A DNA stretch of 51,482 nucleotides from Syntrophomonadaceae bacterium (GCA_012515055.1 JAAYZA010000362.1:1-51482); one strand, 5' to 3'; positions 1 through 12,162 are shown, counted from the first letter of the stretch. Made by a program: numbers and translations. The notes: generated by a model not told the origin, from the sequence alone.

Positions 1-26
1 AAATGCAATCAGCGACTGGAGGATTG

Positions 27-392
27 ATGATGGGCAAGCGACGTCAGGAAAGAATGGCTGTGGAAATAAAAAAAGTTCTTTCCCAGATCATCCAGGATCA
101 GATCAAAGATCCGCGCCTGGATTTCTCCACAATTTCCATCACCAGAGTGGATGTGAGTAATGACCTGGGCCATGCCCGGGTAAATTTCAGTATATTGGGG
201 GAAGCAGAACAGCAGGATGAAACCATCAAGGTGCTGCAAAGTGCCAAGGGTTACCTGCGCAGCGAACTGGCCAGGGAGATTCAGCTGCGCCATGCACCGG
301 AACTGGAATTTCGCCTGGATAAGTCTATTGAGCATGGAATCAGGATATCATCATTATTAGAGGAGTTGCGGGAAAGTGAAAGGGATAAATAA
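27..392 (+). CDS. rbfA: Ribosome-binding factor A
   Basis: ORF MMGKRRQERMAVEIKKVLSQIIQDQIKDPRL...; RbfA family signature; RBS-like ggagga upstream; followed by nrnA-truB-ribF-rpsO-pnp as is typical in Firmicutes. Confidence 0.93.
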   Translation: MMGKRRQERMAVEIKKVLSQIIQDQIKDPRLDFSTISITRVDVSNDLGHARVNFSILGEAEQQDETIKVLQSAKGYLRSELAREIQLRHAPELEFRLDKSIEHGIRISSLLEELRESERDK

Positions 393-1362
393 GGACCAGG
401 AGAGCTGTCAGGTTATTGCTGATGAGCTGCTGGCACGGGATAATTTTTTGCTGGTGGGTCATATAATTCCCGACGGTGATTGTATTGGTTCTGCTGCGGC
501 CTTGCTGATGGGACTAATGGTGCTGGGAAAGAAGGCTCAGGTATTATTGTCTGATCCGGTGCCGGAAATATATAATTTTATATCTGTCACCGCTGATTTT
601 AAAGCACAATGGCCTGATGACCGGGTCATTGAAAATATTATTTATCTGGATTGTTCGGATGATACGCGAGTTGGTGAAGCCATTGCCGCCTCCGTTGATA
701 ATACGGTAACGACTTTTAATATCGATCATCATGCCACCAATGATGATTTTGCCGATTACAACTGGGTCGATCCCCATGCTGCCGCTACTGCAGAAATGGT
801 TCTGTTATTGCTGAACACCATGGAAGTAAATATTGATGCTGATATAGCAACGGCACTTTACAGCGGTCTGGTCATGGATACAGGCCGCTTTATGTACCAA
901 AGCACCTCGGAAAGGACTTTGATGACTGCTTCTCAGCTGCTTAATGCCGGTGCCGATCTGGACCTTATAAGGATAAATCTATTTGAAAGCAAGACAGGGA
1001 AAGAGATGGAACTCATTCGTCTGGCCCTGAACAATCTGATTATATCAGATGATGGACGTCTGGCCTGGATATCACTGCCCTATAAAAAGGTCGAGGAGAT
1101 CGGAGCCTTGAAAATCCATCCGGAAAGCATCATCAATTATACCCGGGAGATTAAAGGAGTGGAAGTGGGTATGCTGTTCCGCGAAATCGAACCAGGTAAG
1201 ATAAAAATTGGCTTCAGGGCTAAAAAAGATATAGATGTAGCCAGGATAGCTGCTGAACTGGGGGGCGGAGGTCATCGCCAGGCCGCTGGGGCTGTTTACC
1301 AGGGGACACTGGATGAAGCAAGAACGATGGTTATTAAAATAGTCAAGGATGTGCTGGCTTAA
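376..1362 (+). CDS. nrnA: DHH/DHHA1 phosphoesterase, NrnA-like oligoribonuclease / pAp phosphatase
   Basis: Motifs GHIIPDGDCIGSAAAL, NIDHHATND and C-terminal GGGGHRQAAG; GTG start overlapping the rbfA end. Confidence 0.9.
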   Translation: MKGINKDQESCQVIADELLARDNFLLVGHIIPDGDCIGSAAALLMGLMVLGKKAQVLLSDPVPEIYNFISVTADFKAQWPDDRVIENIIYLDCSDDTRVGEAIAASVDNTVTTFNIDHHATNDDFADYNWVDPHAAATAEMVLLLLNTMEVNIDADIATALYSGLVMDTGRFMYQSTSERTLMTASQLLNAGADLDLIRINLFESKTGKEMELIRLALNNLIISDDGRLAWISLPYKKVEEIGALKIHPESIINYTREIKGVEVGMLFREIEPGKIKIGFRAKKDIDVARIAAELGGGGHRQAAGAVYQGTLDEARTMVIKIVKDVLA

Positions 1363-2245
1363 ATTGCAGGGGTTTTTCAATATTAACAAACCACAGGGCT
1401 TAACCTCCTTTGATGTGATCCGGCGAATCAAAAAGCAAATACCCCGCAAATGTAAAATCGGGCACCTGGGCACACTGGATCCCATGGCAACAGGTGTTTT
1501 GCCGGTGGCGGTAGGAAATGCCACCCGGGTCATAGAATATGCTGCCGGGGTAAACAAAGAATATATTGCCGCCTTCATCCTGGGAGGGGTTTCCGACACC
1601 CAGGATGCTACGGGGCAGATCACCATCCAGCAGGAAGAAGTTATAGCTGATACTGACGAAGTGACCGGAGTTTTACAGCAATTTACCGGCAGGATTGAAC
1701 AGATACCTCCCATGTATTCGGCTGTCCATCATCAGGGTCGTCGCCTTTATGAACTGGCCCGGCAGGGAGTGGAAGTGGTCAGAGAACCCCGGGAAGTGAC
1801 CATTGAAGCCATTGAACTGCTGGAAATATCTTCAGCCGGCAAAACCACTCAGGTCGTGATTAAAGTCAGTTGTTCACCGGGGACCTATATAAGGACACTG
1901 GTTCATGATATAGGTATGCGGCTGGGGACCGGCGCCTATTTAAACAGCCTGGTCAGGACCCGGTCGGGAAATTTCGTTTTGGAGCAGGCGGTGATGCTGG
2001 ACGAAATAGTTACCGCCCAGGATGTAAACCGATACTTACTGCCTATTGACCATCCATTGGAAAATATGGCAGTACAGGAACTGGAAGCAGGACAGGCCCT
2101 TGTGGTCAGACAGGGCCGGGGCATTAAAGGATCAAGTTTCCTGGACCAGCAAAGAGTCAGGTTATACGATGGGCAGCAACTGGCGGCGATCGCCTTTTAT
2201 GATGCCGCAGCCGGAATCCTGCGACCGGAAAAAGTCTTTTTATAA
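1349..2245 (+). CDS. truB: tRNA pseudouridine(55) synthase
   Basis: FNINKPQGLTSFDVIRRIKK...GHLGTLDPMATGVLPV, the TruB catalytic Asp motif. The true start could be the TTG at 1364. Confidence 0.95.
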   Translation: MCWLKLQGFFNINKPQGLTSFDVIRRIKKQIPRKCKIGHLGTLDPMATGVLPVAVGNATRVIEYAAGVNKEYIAAFILGGVSDTQDATGQITIQQEEVIADTDEVTGVLQQFTGRIEQIPPMYSAVHHQGRRLYELARQGVEVVREPREVTIEAIELLEISSAGKTTQVVIKVSCSPGTYIRTLVHDIGMRLGTGAYLNSLVRTRSGNFVLEQAVMLDEIVTAQDVNRYLLPIDHPLENMAVQELEAGQALVVRQGRGIKGSSFLDQQRVRLYDGQQLAAIAFYDAAAGILRPEKVFL

Positions 2246-2255
2246 GGAGTTGCAG

Positions 2256-3182
2256 ATGGAACTTATATACGGAGTAGATCATTATAAAAAACGCAGTCAG
2301 GGACTTTATCTGGCTTTAGGCAATTTTGACGGTGTTCATATAGGACACCAACAGCTTATTGACCAGGCGGTGAAAAAAGCTAAAGACAACCAGGGTTTAT
2401 CAGCAGCCTTTATTTTTGAGCCCCACCCCAGTAAAATACTTCATCCGGAAAAGGCTCCAAAAATGCTGATAACGGCGGAGAAAAAGGCGAGGCTGCTTAA
2501 GGAAAGAGGTCTTGACATCCTGATATATCAGCATTTTAACCGGGATATTGCTGGCTGGACGCCGGAACATTTTGCCGAGGAAATACTGGTGGGGAAACTG
2601 GGAGTTAAAGAGGTTTTTGTTGGCTTTAATTATTCTTTTGGCTATAAAGGCCGGGGGAATCCGGAAATATTGGCGACTTTAGGACGGAAATGGGGATTTG
2701 GGGTAAATATAATTGACCCCGTCCAGTTTGATGGCCAGCTGGTTTCCAGCAGCCTGATCCGTCAGCTGCTGAACAAAGGTGATATAAAAAATGCCGCAGT
2801 CTTGTTGGGGTATCAGCCTTTGCTGGAGGCACAGGTGGTGCCCGGCGAAAATCGGGGTGCCAGTTTGGGTTTTCCCACCGCCAATCTTAAGTTCAGGGAA
2901 GATTTGATCCTGCCTGGTACCGGTGTTTACGCAGGACTTATCACCATTCAGCAAAAAAATTATAAATCCGTGATCAATATTGGTAATAAACCAACTTTCC
3001 ATGATGATTATCCTCTGACAGTTGAGGTGCATATCATCGACTTTAACGGGGACGTTTACGGCGAAGAGGTCGAATTGTTTTTTATCAGCAAAATCAGGGA
3101 CGAAAAGAAATTTGCCGGTATTGAGCAATTGGTCGAGCAAATCAGGAAAGATCGTGAACAGGCGATTAAAATCACATCCTGA
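2256..3182 (+). CDS. ribF: Bifunctional riboflavin kinase / FAD synthetase
   Basis: MELIYGVDHYKKRSQGLYLALGNFDGVHIGHQQLI...; GFPTANL...GVYAG C-terminal flavokinase motif; ATG at 2256 after aaggagt. Confidence 0.95.
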   Translation: MELIYGVDHYKKRSQGLYLALGNFDGVHIGHQQLIDQAVKKAKDNQGLSAAFIFEPHPSKILHPEKAPKMLITAEKKARLLKERGLDILIYQHFNRDIAGWTPEHFAEEILVGKLGVKEVFVGFNYSFGYKGRGNPEILATLGRKWGFGVNIIDPVQFDGQLVSSSLIRQLLNKGDIKNAAVLLGYQPLLEAQVVPGENRGASLGFPTANLKFREDLILPGTGVYAGLITIQQKNYKSVINIGNKPTFHDDYPLTVEVHIIDFNGDVYGEEVELFFISKIRDEKKFAGIEQLVEQIRKDREQAIKITS

Positions 3183-3193
3183 ACAGGGGAAAG

Positions 3194-3222
3194 TTTACTT
3201 TTTAATCAGCCTGTGCTACAAT
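3194..3222 (+). promoter_or_regulatory. Sigma-A type promoter for rpsO: TTTACT-17 nt-TACAAT
   Basis: TTTACT at 3194-3199 and TACAAT at 3217-3222 with exactly 17 nt between them, upstream of an approximately 170-nt leader. Confidence 0.6.
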
Positions 3223-3399
3223 TTACCTTGTTTAAATAGACGATCAGACAATTTTAAGAGCGGTAAAGCCTGTGGTCTGTTGGACATTATTCAAGATAGG
3301 GAGCTTCCTGTGGAGGCTCAAAGAACCATTTGCTAGGTTTTGTGACTCACCGACGCAAAGCTTGGTTTATGGCGATTATAATAAGAGGAGGTGAAACCA

Positions 3400-3669
3400 T
3401 TGGCTTTGACACCTGAAAAGAAGCAGGATATAATCAAGTCTTTCCAGATTCATGAAAATGACACCGGTTCTCCCGAAGTGCAAATTGCAATTTTAACCGA
3501 CCGGATCAATTATTTGAACGAGCATCTGAAAGCAAACAGGAAGGATCATCATTCCCGAAGAGGTTTGCTGAAAATGGTTGGACAGCGTCGTTCACTATTG
3601 GATTACTTGAAGAAAAATGATTTTGAACGCTATCGTACCATTGTCACACGACTTGGTCTGCGCAGATAA
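3400..3669 (+). CDS. rpsO: 30S ribosomal protein S15
   Basis: [44 protein letters not shown]...[23 protein letters not shown] start at 3400 after the agaggaggtg RBS. Confidence 0.97.
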   Translation: MALTPEKKQDIIKSFQIHENDTGSPEVQIAILTDRINYLNEHLKANRKDHHSRRGLLKMVGQRRSLLDYLKKNDFERYRTIVTRLGLRR

Positions 3670-3670
3670 G

Positions 3671-3690
3671 GAGCGGGATGCCGCTCTTTA
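3671..3690 (+). terminator. Short hairpin after rpsO (GAGCGG-gatg-CCGCTC-TTT)
   Basis: 6-bp GC-rich stem with 4-nt loop and short T run between rpsO and pnp. Confidence 0.45.
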
Positions 3691-3737
3691 AATTTATTCA
3701 TTTTTGTGCATAATAACTGAAAGGAGGAATGTTTTTA

Positions 3738-5846
3738 GTGCGAGAATATTCAATTGATATCGGTGGAAGAAAACTGACCATTGAAACCGGCCAGGCGGCG
3801 AAACAGGCAAATGGCGCAGCAGTTATGCGTTATGGCGACACGGTCGTTTTGGTTACCGCCACCGCTTCAAAAGACCCCCGGGAAGGGATAGACTTTTTCC
3901 CTTTAACCGTTGATTTTGAAGAAAGACAATACGCCGTAGGCAAAATTCCGGGAGGCTTTATTAAAAGGGAAGGAAGGCCTACCGAACTGGCAACTTTGAC
4001 AGCCCGCCTCATAGATCGTCCCATCCGGCCGTCATTCCCCAAAGGTTTTAAAAATGACATTCATATCGTCGCAACGGTGATGTCAGTGGAACAGGACAAT
4101 GCTCCGGATGTGACCGCTATCATTGGCGCTTCAGTCGCCCTGGGGATTTCCAATATTCCTTTTAATGGGCCTATTGCTGCGGTAGTGGTGGGCATGATCG
4201 CCGATAAATTTATAATCAACCCCACTGTTGAACAGCTGGGTCTGAGTCAGATGCATTTAACCGTGGCCGGCAGCAAGGAAGCTATTTTGATGGTGGAGGG
4301 CGGTGCCAACGAAATACCTGAAAAAATCATGTCTGATGCCATCTTCTTTGCCCATGATGAAATTAAGAGAATAGTCGAATTCCAGGAGTCGATTTATGCC
4401 GAAGCAGCGCCGGTTAAAATGGCAGTTGCAGAAGAACAGCCCAATGAAGAATTGGAGCAGTTGATCCATGATTTTGCCTGGGATAAGCTGGTTAAGGCGG
4501 TTAAAAATCCTGACAAACTGGAAAGGGAAAGTCATATTGATGATGTTAACGACCTTACCCTGGAGCATTTTGCCGAAAGCTATCCCGATGATCAAAAAAC
4601 CATCAGCAGACAGCTGGATAGAATGTTGAAAGAGATCGTGCGCAAGATGATGCTGGAGGAAGGCGAAAGGGTTGACGGACGCAAGCTGGATGAAATCAGA
4701 AAGGTAAGCTGTGAAGTGGGCTATTTGCCGCGTCCTCATGGCTCCGGACTGTTCACCCGCGGACAGACCCAGGTCCTTTCTGTTACCACCCTGGGCTCCA
4801 TGAGTGAGGAACAGCGTCTGGATGGATTGGGTATTGAAGAATCGAAACGTTATATCCACCATTATAATTTCCCGCCTTACAGCACGGGAGAAACCAAACC
4901 GATGCGCGGCCCAGGCCGCCGGGAGATAGGTCATGGGGCCCTGGCTGAAAGAGCTCTGGTACCGGTTATACCCAATGAAGAGGAGTTCCCTTATACCATC
5001 AGGGTAGTTTCTGATGTATTGGAATCCAATGGTTCTTCCTCCATGGGCAGCGTATGTGGCAGCACCCTTTCGCTGATGCATGCCGGTGTACCTATCAAAG
5101 CGCCAGTATCCGGTATTGCCATGGGACTGGTCAAGGAAGAAGACAAATTTGCCATATTAAGTGATATTCAGGGAATTGAAGATGCCCTTGGAGATATGGA
5201 CTTTAAAGTAGCCGGCACCGTAAATGGTGTGACTGCCTTACAGATGGATATCAAAATAGCCGGAGTCAGCCGGGAAATTGTGGAGAAAGCCCTGAGCCAG
5301 GCCAATGAAGGACGCAGCTTTATTCTGGGCAAGATGCTGGAAGCCATCGATAAGCCCAACCCCTCCCTTTCGCCCTATGCTCCCCGACTGATCAGGATGC
5401 AGATCAATCCGGATAAAATCAGAGAAGTTATTGGACCGGGAGGTAAAACCATTCATAAAATAGTTGATGAAACTGGTTGTAAGATTGACATCGAAGATGA
5501 CGGCAGTCTGTTTATCATTGCCACCGATCAGGAAGCAGCTGAACGGGCCAGGAAATTGATCGAATCCATCATTGCTGAAGTTGAAGTGGGTAAAACCTAC
5601 TCGGGTACTGTTAAACGGATTATGGATTTTGGCGCTTTCGTTGAAATCATCCCCGGCGTTTTAGGCAGTCAGGGCAAAGAAGGCCTGGTGCACATTTCCC
5701 AGCTGGCGGAAGAAAGAGTCAACAAGGTCACTGATGTGGTCAATATCGGTGATGAAATCCAGGTCAAAGTAACGGAAATAGATAAACAGGGCCGGGTCAA
5801 TTTATCCCGCAAAGCGGTTTTAAAAGACAGGTCCAGAAACATTTAA
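3738..5846 (+). CDS. pnp: Polyribonucleotide nucleotidyltransferase (PNPase)
   Basis: Two RNase PH domains, KH ([20 protein letters not shown]) and S1 ([20 protein letters not shown]); GTG start at 3738 after gaaaggagg (ORF track starts at 3729). Confidence 0.97.
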   Translation: MREYSIDIGGRKLTIETGQAAKQANGAAVMRYGDTVVLVTATASKDPREGIDFFPLTVDFEERQYAVGKIPGGFIKREGRPTELATLTARLIDRPIRPSFPKGFKNDIHIVATVMSVEQDNAPDVTAIIGASVALGISNIPFNGPIAAVVVGMIADKFIINPTVEQLGLSQMHLTVAGSKEAILMVEGGANEIPEKIMSDAIFFAHDEIKRIVEFQESIYAEAAPVKMAVAEEQPNEELEQLIHDFAWDKLVKAVKNPDKLERESHIDDVNDLTLEHFAESYPDDQKTISRQLDRMLKEIVRKMMLEEGERVDGRKLDEIRKVSCEVGYLPRPHGSGLFTRGQTQVLSVTTLGSMSEEQRLDGLGIEESKRYIHHYNFPPYSTGETKPMRGPGRREIGHGALAERALVPVIPNEEEFPYTIRVVSDVLESNGSSSMGSVCGSTLSLMHAGVPIKAPVSGIAMGLVKEEDKFAILSDIQGIEDALGDMDFKVAGTVNGVTALQMDIKIAGVSREIVEKALSQANEGRSFILGKMLEAIDKPNPSLSPYAPRLIRMQINPDKIREVIGPGGKTIHKIVDETGCKIDIEDDGSLFIIATDQEAAERARKLIESIIAEVEVGKTYSGTVKRIMDFGAFVEIIPGVLGSQGKEGLVHISQLAEERVNKVTDVVNIGDEIQVKVTEIDKQGRVNLSRKAVLKDRSRNI

Positions 5847-5881
5847 AGGGATAAACTGATAAAACTGCAACTATTAAAAGG

Positions 5882-5914
5882 TAAACCGAGTAATCTCGGT
5901 TTATTTTCATTTTC
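5882..5914 (+). terminator. Rho-independent terminator downstream of pnp
   Basis: TAAACCGAG-taat-CTCGGTTTA followed by T-rich ttttcatttt. Confidence 0.75.
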
Positions 5915-6010
5915 AAGCAATTTATTAGCGTCAGATTATCGAATAGTAAAGCCCCCTTCCGAATAGTAATAAATATAGTTTTATTGCCAGGTATTTGCGG
6001 GGGGGATGTT

Positions 6011-6754
6011 ATGAGAGTGTATTTTTGGGGCAGTAAAAGTCTGGGGCGCGGGTTTGCGGGGATATTATTCATAGGTTTTGCCGCCCTGGTGTTCTTCCAG
6101 ATGGTAAAAATCCAGAGTGCGGCTATTCCTGCCCAGGCCATCTACCAGGGTAACAGCGGGGAAAAAGCCGTGGCATTTTGTGTCAATGTGGACTGGGGGG
6201 AAGAGTTCCTGCCGGAAATGTTGACGGTTTTAAAAAAGGAAGAGGTCCAGGTTACCTTTTTCGTCACCGGTCAATGGGCGGAAAAGAACCCGGATTTGCT
6301 CAGGCAAATGCATGAGGCAGGTCACAGCATACAAAACCATGGTTATAAACATGCCCATTTCAATAATTTATCCGGTGAAGACGCCCGGGAACAAATTGTA
6401 AAAGGCGGGCAAATCATAAAAAAACTCACCGGTACCACCAGTGTTTATTTTGCTCCTCCCTATGGTGAATTCAATAGTAATTTGGTCAAGGCGGCGGAAA
6501 ACCTTAATCATAAATTGATTATGTGGAGCGTGGATACCATTGACTGGCAATTGCCCACAGCGGAGACCATTATCAAACGGGTCATGAACCAGATACACAG
6601 TGATGCCATTATTCTGATGCATCCTACCCGTCCAACTGCCGAAGCCCTGCCGGAATTGATAATTCAGATCAAAAAAGCCGGTTATCAGCTCAACACCCTT
6701 GACCGGATCATAGTGGATGAAAAGAAACCTGCGAATGAAAAAACCAATAATTAA
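6011..6754 (+). CDS. Polysaccharide deacetylase family sporulation protein (PdaB-like)
   Basis: N-terminal TM; NodB-type motifs FCVNVDWGEEFLPE, HSIQNHGYKHAH, APPYGEFN, MWSVDTIDW. Confidence 0.85.
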   Translation: MRVYFWGSKSLGRGFAGILFIGFAALVFFQMVKIQSAAIPAQAIYQGNSGEKAVAFCVNVDWGEEFLPEMLTVLKKEEVQVTFFVTGQWAEKNPDLLRQMHEAGHSIQNHGYKHAHFNNLSGEDAREQIVKGGQIIKKLTGTTSVYFAPPYGEFNSNLVKAAENLNHKLIMWSVDTIDWQLPTAETIIKRVMNQIHSDAIILMHPTRPTAEALPELIIQIKKAGYQLNTLDRIIVDEKKPANEKTNN

Positions 6755-7871
6755 ATGCATTCTGCTGGTATTGCTGCTGATTGCTGCCCCGGGGGCGAAA
6801 TCTGGCTTTGCCAAGGCTGCACCCTCGATAAGCTCCAATTATTACTGCTTGATAGACGGTGAAACCGCCCAGGTATTATGGGGCAAAAATCAGGACGAAA
6901 AGCGGCCGGTAGCCAGCACCACAAAAATCATGACGGCTTTGCTGGCAGTTGAATATGCCGATCTGGATGAAATAGCTGTGGTCAGCCGTAATGCCCAGCT
7001 AACACCGGAATACGCCATTGATCTTCGGGAAGGCCAGACACTGGCCATCGGGGAACTGGTTAAAATAGCCCTGCTGCGCTCAGCCAATGATGCGGCAGTG
7101 GTACTGGCCGAACATATTACTGGTGATGAAAGGTTATTTGCCCATTTGATGAGCAAAAAAGCCTGTATTCTGGGGGCTTATAATACTCATTTCGAAAACT
7201 CTTCCGGTCTGCCCTCGGCCAGTGGTTACAGCAGTGCATATGATATGGCCCTGATCAGCCGCTTGGCCCTGCGTGATGTTTATATTGCCCAAATGGTAAG
7301 TACTGCGAAGGACAGTTTCCAGCATCCTTCCTACCGGCAGCCTCTGACCATTACCAATACCAACAGCTTACTTACTACCTTTCCCGGAGCGGACGGGATA
7401 AAGACCGGTACCACCAATGCCGCAGGACGCTGCCTGGCAGCCTCTGCCACCCGGGATCAGCGGCAATTGATCGCTGTTTGCTTACGGTCGGGCCAAAGGT
7501 TTGGGGATTGTGCCCGGCTGTTGGAATACGGGTTTACCAGTTTTGAACCGGCATTGGTGCTGGATCAGCACCAACCTTTTAAAACCGTTAAATTACCGGA
7601 ATACCAACTGCATATCGATTTATTTCCCGACCGGAATCTAAATTTATGGTATGATGGAGAACAGCCTGATATTATAAGGGAAGTTGTCATGGATTATGCC
7701 TTTGAACTGCCGGTGCAAAAAGGCGAACCACTGGGCAGAGTATTAATTTACGCCGGTGGCCGGCATATTGACAGTGTAAACCTGGTCAGCGGACAGACGG
7801 TAAAAAGAACCGCTGTGAATCAATGGCTGAAAAGGTGGTTTAAAGGGAAAAATGAAGCATTAGCAGAATAA
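6735..7871 (+). CDS. D-alanyl-D-alanine carboxypeptidase (peptidase S11)
   Basis: Signal peptide; RPVASTTKIMTALLAVE (SxxK), SANDAA (SxN) and KTGTT motifs; C-terminal DacF/DacB-type domain. Confidence 0.92.
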   Translation: MKKPIIKCILLVLLLIAAPGAKSGFAKAAPSISSNYYCLIDGETAQVLWGKNQDEKRPVASTTKIMTALLAVEYADLDEIAVVSRNAQLTPEYAIDLREGQTLAIGELVKIALLRSANDAAVVLAEHITGDERLFAHLMSKKACILGAYNTHFENSSGLPSASGYSSAYDMALISRLALRDVYIAQMVSTAKDSFQHPSYRQPLTITNTNSLLTTFPGADGIKTGTTNAAGRCLAASATRDQRQLIAVCLRSGQRFGDCARLLEYGFTSFEPALVLDQHQPFKTVKLPEYQLHIDLFPDRNLNLWYDGEQPDIIREVVMDYAFELPVQKGEPLGRVLIYAGGRHIDSVNLVSGQTVKRTAVNQWLKRWFKGKNEALAE

Positions 7872-7901
7872 ATAGAAATAGTTATAGTTGGAGGTTGGAA
7901 A

Positions 7902-9170
7902 GTGATAGAATTTTGGAATCTGCCCAATAAAAGCAAACTGATAGTAGAAGAGATACCCTATGTAAAATCTGTTGCCATTGGTGTTTATATTAAAGTGGGT
8001 TCCCGGCATGAACCGGTAAATTTGACCGGGGCCAGTCATTTTATTGAACATATGTTATTCAAGGGCACCAAACAGCGGTCAGCGCTGGACATTGCCGCCA
8101 GTTTTGAAAGGATCGGCGGCCAGTTGAATGCCTATACCGGCAAGGAGCACACCTGCCTTTATGCACGGGTTTTAGATGAAAATGCCGAGATGGCCATTGA
8201 TATCCTTCTGGATATGCTGTTTAATTCGCAGTTTATAAGTAAGGAATTCAACACAGAAAAAGGGGTCATCCTGGAAGAGATAAATATGAGTGAAGATACA
8301 CCGGATGATCTGGTTCATGAGATATTTTTCCGCCGATTATGGCAGGGGCATGCCATGGGAATGCCGATTCTGGGAACCACGGATACGGTAGCCAGTTTTC
8401 AACGACAGGAAATAATGGATTTTTACCATCAGCATTATGTACCGGCCAATATGGTGGTATCGATAGCCGGCAATATAGAAAGGGACAAGATACGGGATCT
8501 GGTGGCAGCGGAAATGGATAAATACGCCACTGATCATACCGGCTTGCCGCCGACCGAGGCCCGCTGCGGAGGAAATTTCATCCAGCTTCAAGCCAAAGAA
8601 ACCGAACAAATACAAATCTGTGTAGGAGTGCCGGGCATTTCATACCATAATGATTTGCGCTTCACCCAGAATGTCATGAACAGCATATTAGGCGGAGGAA
8701 TGAGCTCCAGATTGTTCCAGCAATTAAGGGAAGAAATGGGACTGGCTTATTCTGTTTACAGTTTCCCCAGCTCTTATTCTGACACGGGCAGTTTTGCGGT
8801 TTATATCGGTACCAGCCCGGGCAGGATAGCCGAAACTTTCCAGGGTTTAAAACAGCTGATAGATGAGCTCTGCACACAGGGGGTAAGCGAAGAGGAAGTA
8901 ATAAGGACCAGGCAGTTGATTAAATCCAGCCTGTATCTGGGGTTGGAAAGTGTGGTCAACCGTATGACCCGTAATGGAAAGTCAGTGGTCATGTATGATG
9001 AGGTAACAGCCATTGATGAAATACTGGAAAAAATATTACAGGTTGATCAGGTGATGATAAAGGATCTGGCGGCCCGGTTATGGCAGCAACAGAAAGTTTC
9101 TTTAGCCTGTGTGGGCCCAGCCGAAAGTTTGCCCCGGGCAGAAGCAGAATTTAAAAAATGGTGGTCTTGA
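7902..9170 (+). CDS. M16 family zinc peptidase (insulinase/processing-peptidase-like)
   Basis: [11 protein letters not shown] (HxxEH) and downstream EKGVILEEI; position next to dut and ymxH. Confidence 0.93.
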   Translation: MIEFWNLPNKSKLIVEEIPYVKSVAIGVYIKVGSRHEPVNLTGASHFIEHMLFKGTKQRSALDIAASFERIGGQLNAYTGKEHTCLYARVLDENAEMAIDILLDMLFNSQFISKEFNTEKGVILEEINMSEDTPDDLVHEIFFRRLWQGHAMGMPILGTTDTVASFQRQEIMDFYHQHYVPANMVVSIAGNIERDKIRDLVAAEMDKYATDHTGLPPTEARCGGNFIQLQAKETEQIQICVGVPGISYHNDLRFTQNVMNSILGGGMSSRLFQQLREEMGLAYSVYSFPSSYSDTGSFAVYIGTSPGRIAETFQGLKQLIDELCTQGVSEEEVIRTRQLIKSSLYLGLESVVNRMTRNGKSVVMYDEVTAIDEILEKILQVDQVMIKDLAARLWQQQKVSLACVGPAESLPRAEAEFKKWWS

Positions 9171-9171
9171 T

Positions 9172-9609
9172 ATGAAAGTAGCTATAAAACGGGTCCACGC
9201 ACATGATCTGCCCCTCCCGGTCTATATGACGGAGGGGGCATCCGGTGTTGATCTTTATGCTGCCATCGAAGATGAGCAGATAATTGCACCCGGGAGGCAT
9301 GCCCTGATTCCTACCGGTATAGCCGCTGCCATCCCGGCAGGCTATGAAGCACAGCTGCGTCCCAGAAGCGGGCTGGCGCTCAAGCATGGCATCACTTTGC
9401 TGAATGCACCGGGTACCATTGATGCAGATTATCGCGGAGAAATTAAGGTAATAGTTATAAATCTTGGCAGTGAAGAGTATATTTTGAAAAGAGGGGAACG
9501 AATCGCTCAAATGGTTTTTACTCAGGTTACCCGGGCCGAGTTAGTGGAAGTGGCAGATCTGGATGAAACGCTGCGGGGATCGGGGGGGTTTGGCCATACA
9601 GGAAAATAA
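9172..9609 (+). CDS. dut: dUTP diphosphatase
   Basis: [47 protein letters not shown] and [10 protein letters not shown] motifs. Confidence 0.96.
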   Translation: MKVAIKRVHAHDLPLPVYMTEGASGVDLYAAIEDEQIIAPGRHALIPTGIAAAIPAGYEAQLRPRSGLALKHGITLLNAPGTIDADYRGEIKVIVINLGSEEYILKRGERIAQMVFTQVTRAELVEVADLDETLRGSGGFGHTGK

Positions 9610-9618
9610 GGGAGGAAT

Positions 9619-9891
9619 ATGATGCGCCTTAATGATCTGGTCGGCAAAGAAATGGTGAATATTTTTGATGGCATGCGAATGGGAACAGTAGGAGATTCCG
9701 ATATGCTGGTGGATTCGGCAACCGGACGGATCGTTTCCATTATTCTTCCTAACCGGGGTAATGTGTTAAATTTCTGGGCTGATCGGCAAAAGCTGGTGAT
9801 TCCATGGGAGGCGGTCAAAAAGGTGGGCCGGGAAGTCATTGTGGTAGACCTGGATCAGACCCATATGCGTTTGAAAAACCATTCAATATAA
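9619..9891 (+). CDS. YlmC/YmxH family PRC-barrel sporulation protein
   Basis: MMRLNDLVGKEMVNIFDGMRMGTVGDSDMLVDSATGRIVSIILP; PRC-barrel signature. Confidence 0.85.
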   Translation: MMRLNDLVGKEMVNIFDGMRMGTVGDSDMLVDSATGRIVSIILPNRGNVLNFWADRQKLVIPWEAVKKVGREVIVVDLDQTHMRLKNHSI

Positions 9892-9909
9892 AAGTTATGA
9901 TAGTAGAAG

Positions 9910-9936
9910 CTGTGCAGCAAGCACAGTTTTTTTATT
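9910..9936 (+). terminator. Rho-independent terminator (CTGTGC-agcaa-GCACAG-TTTTTTT)
   Basis: 6-bp stem followed by an uninterrupted T7 tract. Confidence 0.85.
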
Positions 9937-9974
9937 TATGGGGCATTCTATTTAATAAAAAGGGAGTGCTGGTT

Positions 9975-10208
9975 ATGGAATATGATAAAAGGAACCAGGG
10001 GTCTTTCCCCCCCTGGAGCAGGATTCCTTCCCTGCAGGAGATGACTGATGAGGCCGGGGTGGATCACGATCGGTTCATTGAGTTGATCAAGGAACAAAAA
10101 ACCATAGAAGAAATTGCCCGGATAATGGCAATCAGTCCTAAAACTGTCCAATCCCTTCACCATCATTTCATGCATTATGGAATCGGTTCAGTAATGGGGG
10201 GTGATTAG
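9975..10208 (+). CDS. Uncharacterised small protein with putative helix-turn-helix segment
   Basis: MEYDKRNQGSFPPWSRIPSLQEMTDEAGVDHDRFIELIKEQKTIEEIARIMAISPKTVQSLHHHFMHYGIGSVMGGD; ATG at 9975; 'EEIARIMAISPKTVQSLHHHF' reads like an HTH. Confidence 0.65.
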   Translation: MEYDKRNQGSFPPWSRIPSLQEMTDEAGVDHDRFIELIKEQKTIEEIARIMAISPKTVQSLHHHFMHYGIGSVMGGD

Positions 10209-10257
10209 CAACTCCTTGATAATTTAGTTATAATAAGATAATATAATCTAAATTTAA

Positions 10258-11727
<1,470 letters not shown>

Positions 11728-12162
11728 ATGATGACCGGAACCGCTGCAATTATCCGTATTGTTTTTGCCGCCCTGGTGGGTCTGGCTTTAGGATATATCA
11801 GCTGGTTCAGAAATGTGCGCATCTTTGTTCTCATCGCTGCCGGGTCCACTCTTTTGACCATCGTTTCAGTTGAGTTTTTCCGGCCCCTGGCCTTGCCCCT
11901 GATGGCCGATCCGGGGCGTATTGCCGCTCAGATCATTGTAGCACTTGGTTTTTTGGGGACGGGTCTGATCTGGATATCAGAAGACAGTAAAGTAAAAGGT
12001 CTCCCGGTGGCTGGAAGTTTATTGGTAACTGCTATAATTGGCATTTTGATCGGAATAGGCAACAGTGTCAAGATACTGGCGGTCATATTCCTTTTGTTGC
12101 TATTTTATTTTTTATCCTATGCCGAATGGAAAATCCGCAGCAAAACAGAACAAAAATTATGA
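11728..12162 (+). CDS. MgtC/SapB family inner-membrane protein
   Basis: Hydrophobic, IIRIVFAALVGLALGYISWFRNVRIFVLIAAGSTLLTIVS...DPGRIAAQIIVALGFLGTGLIW; MgtC-like core motif. Confidence 0.8.
   Translation: MMTGTAAIIRIVFAALVGLALGYISWFRNVRIFVLIAAGSTLLTIVSVEFFRPLALPLMADPGRIAAQIIVALGFLGTGLIWISEDSKVKGLPVAGSLLVTAIIGILIGIGNSVKILAVIFLLLLFYFLSYAEWKIRSKTEQKL

Noticed and set aside
3344-3370. 'ccgacgcaaagcttgg' in the rpsO leader resembles the GACGCAAAGCC core of GEMM/c-di-GMP riboswitches
   Set aside because: The rest of the aptamer (GCAAACC, GAAA loop, second helix) is absent; better explained as part of an rpsO leader stem.
4257-5081. 274-aa minus-strand ORF opposite pnp
   Set aside because: Antisense of a strongly conserved pnp reading frame; no RBS or recognisable domain; a codon-bias shadow ORF.
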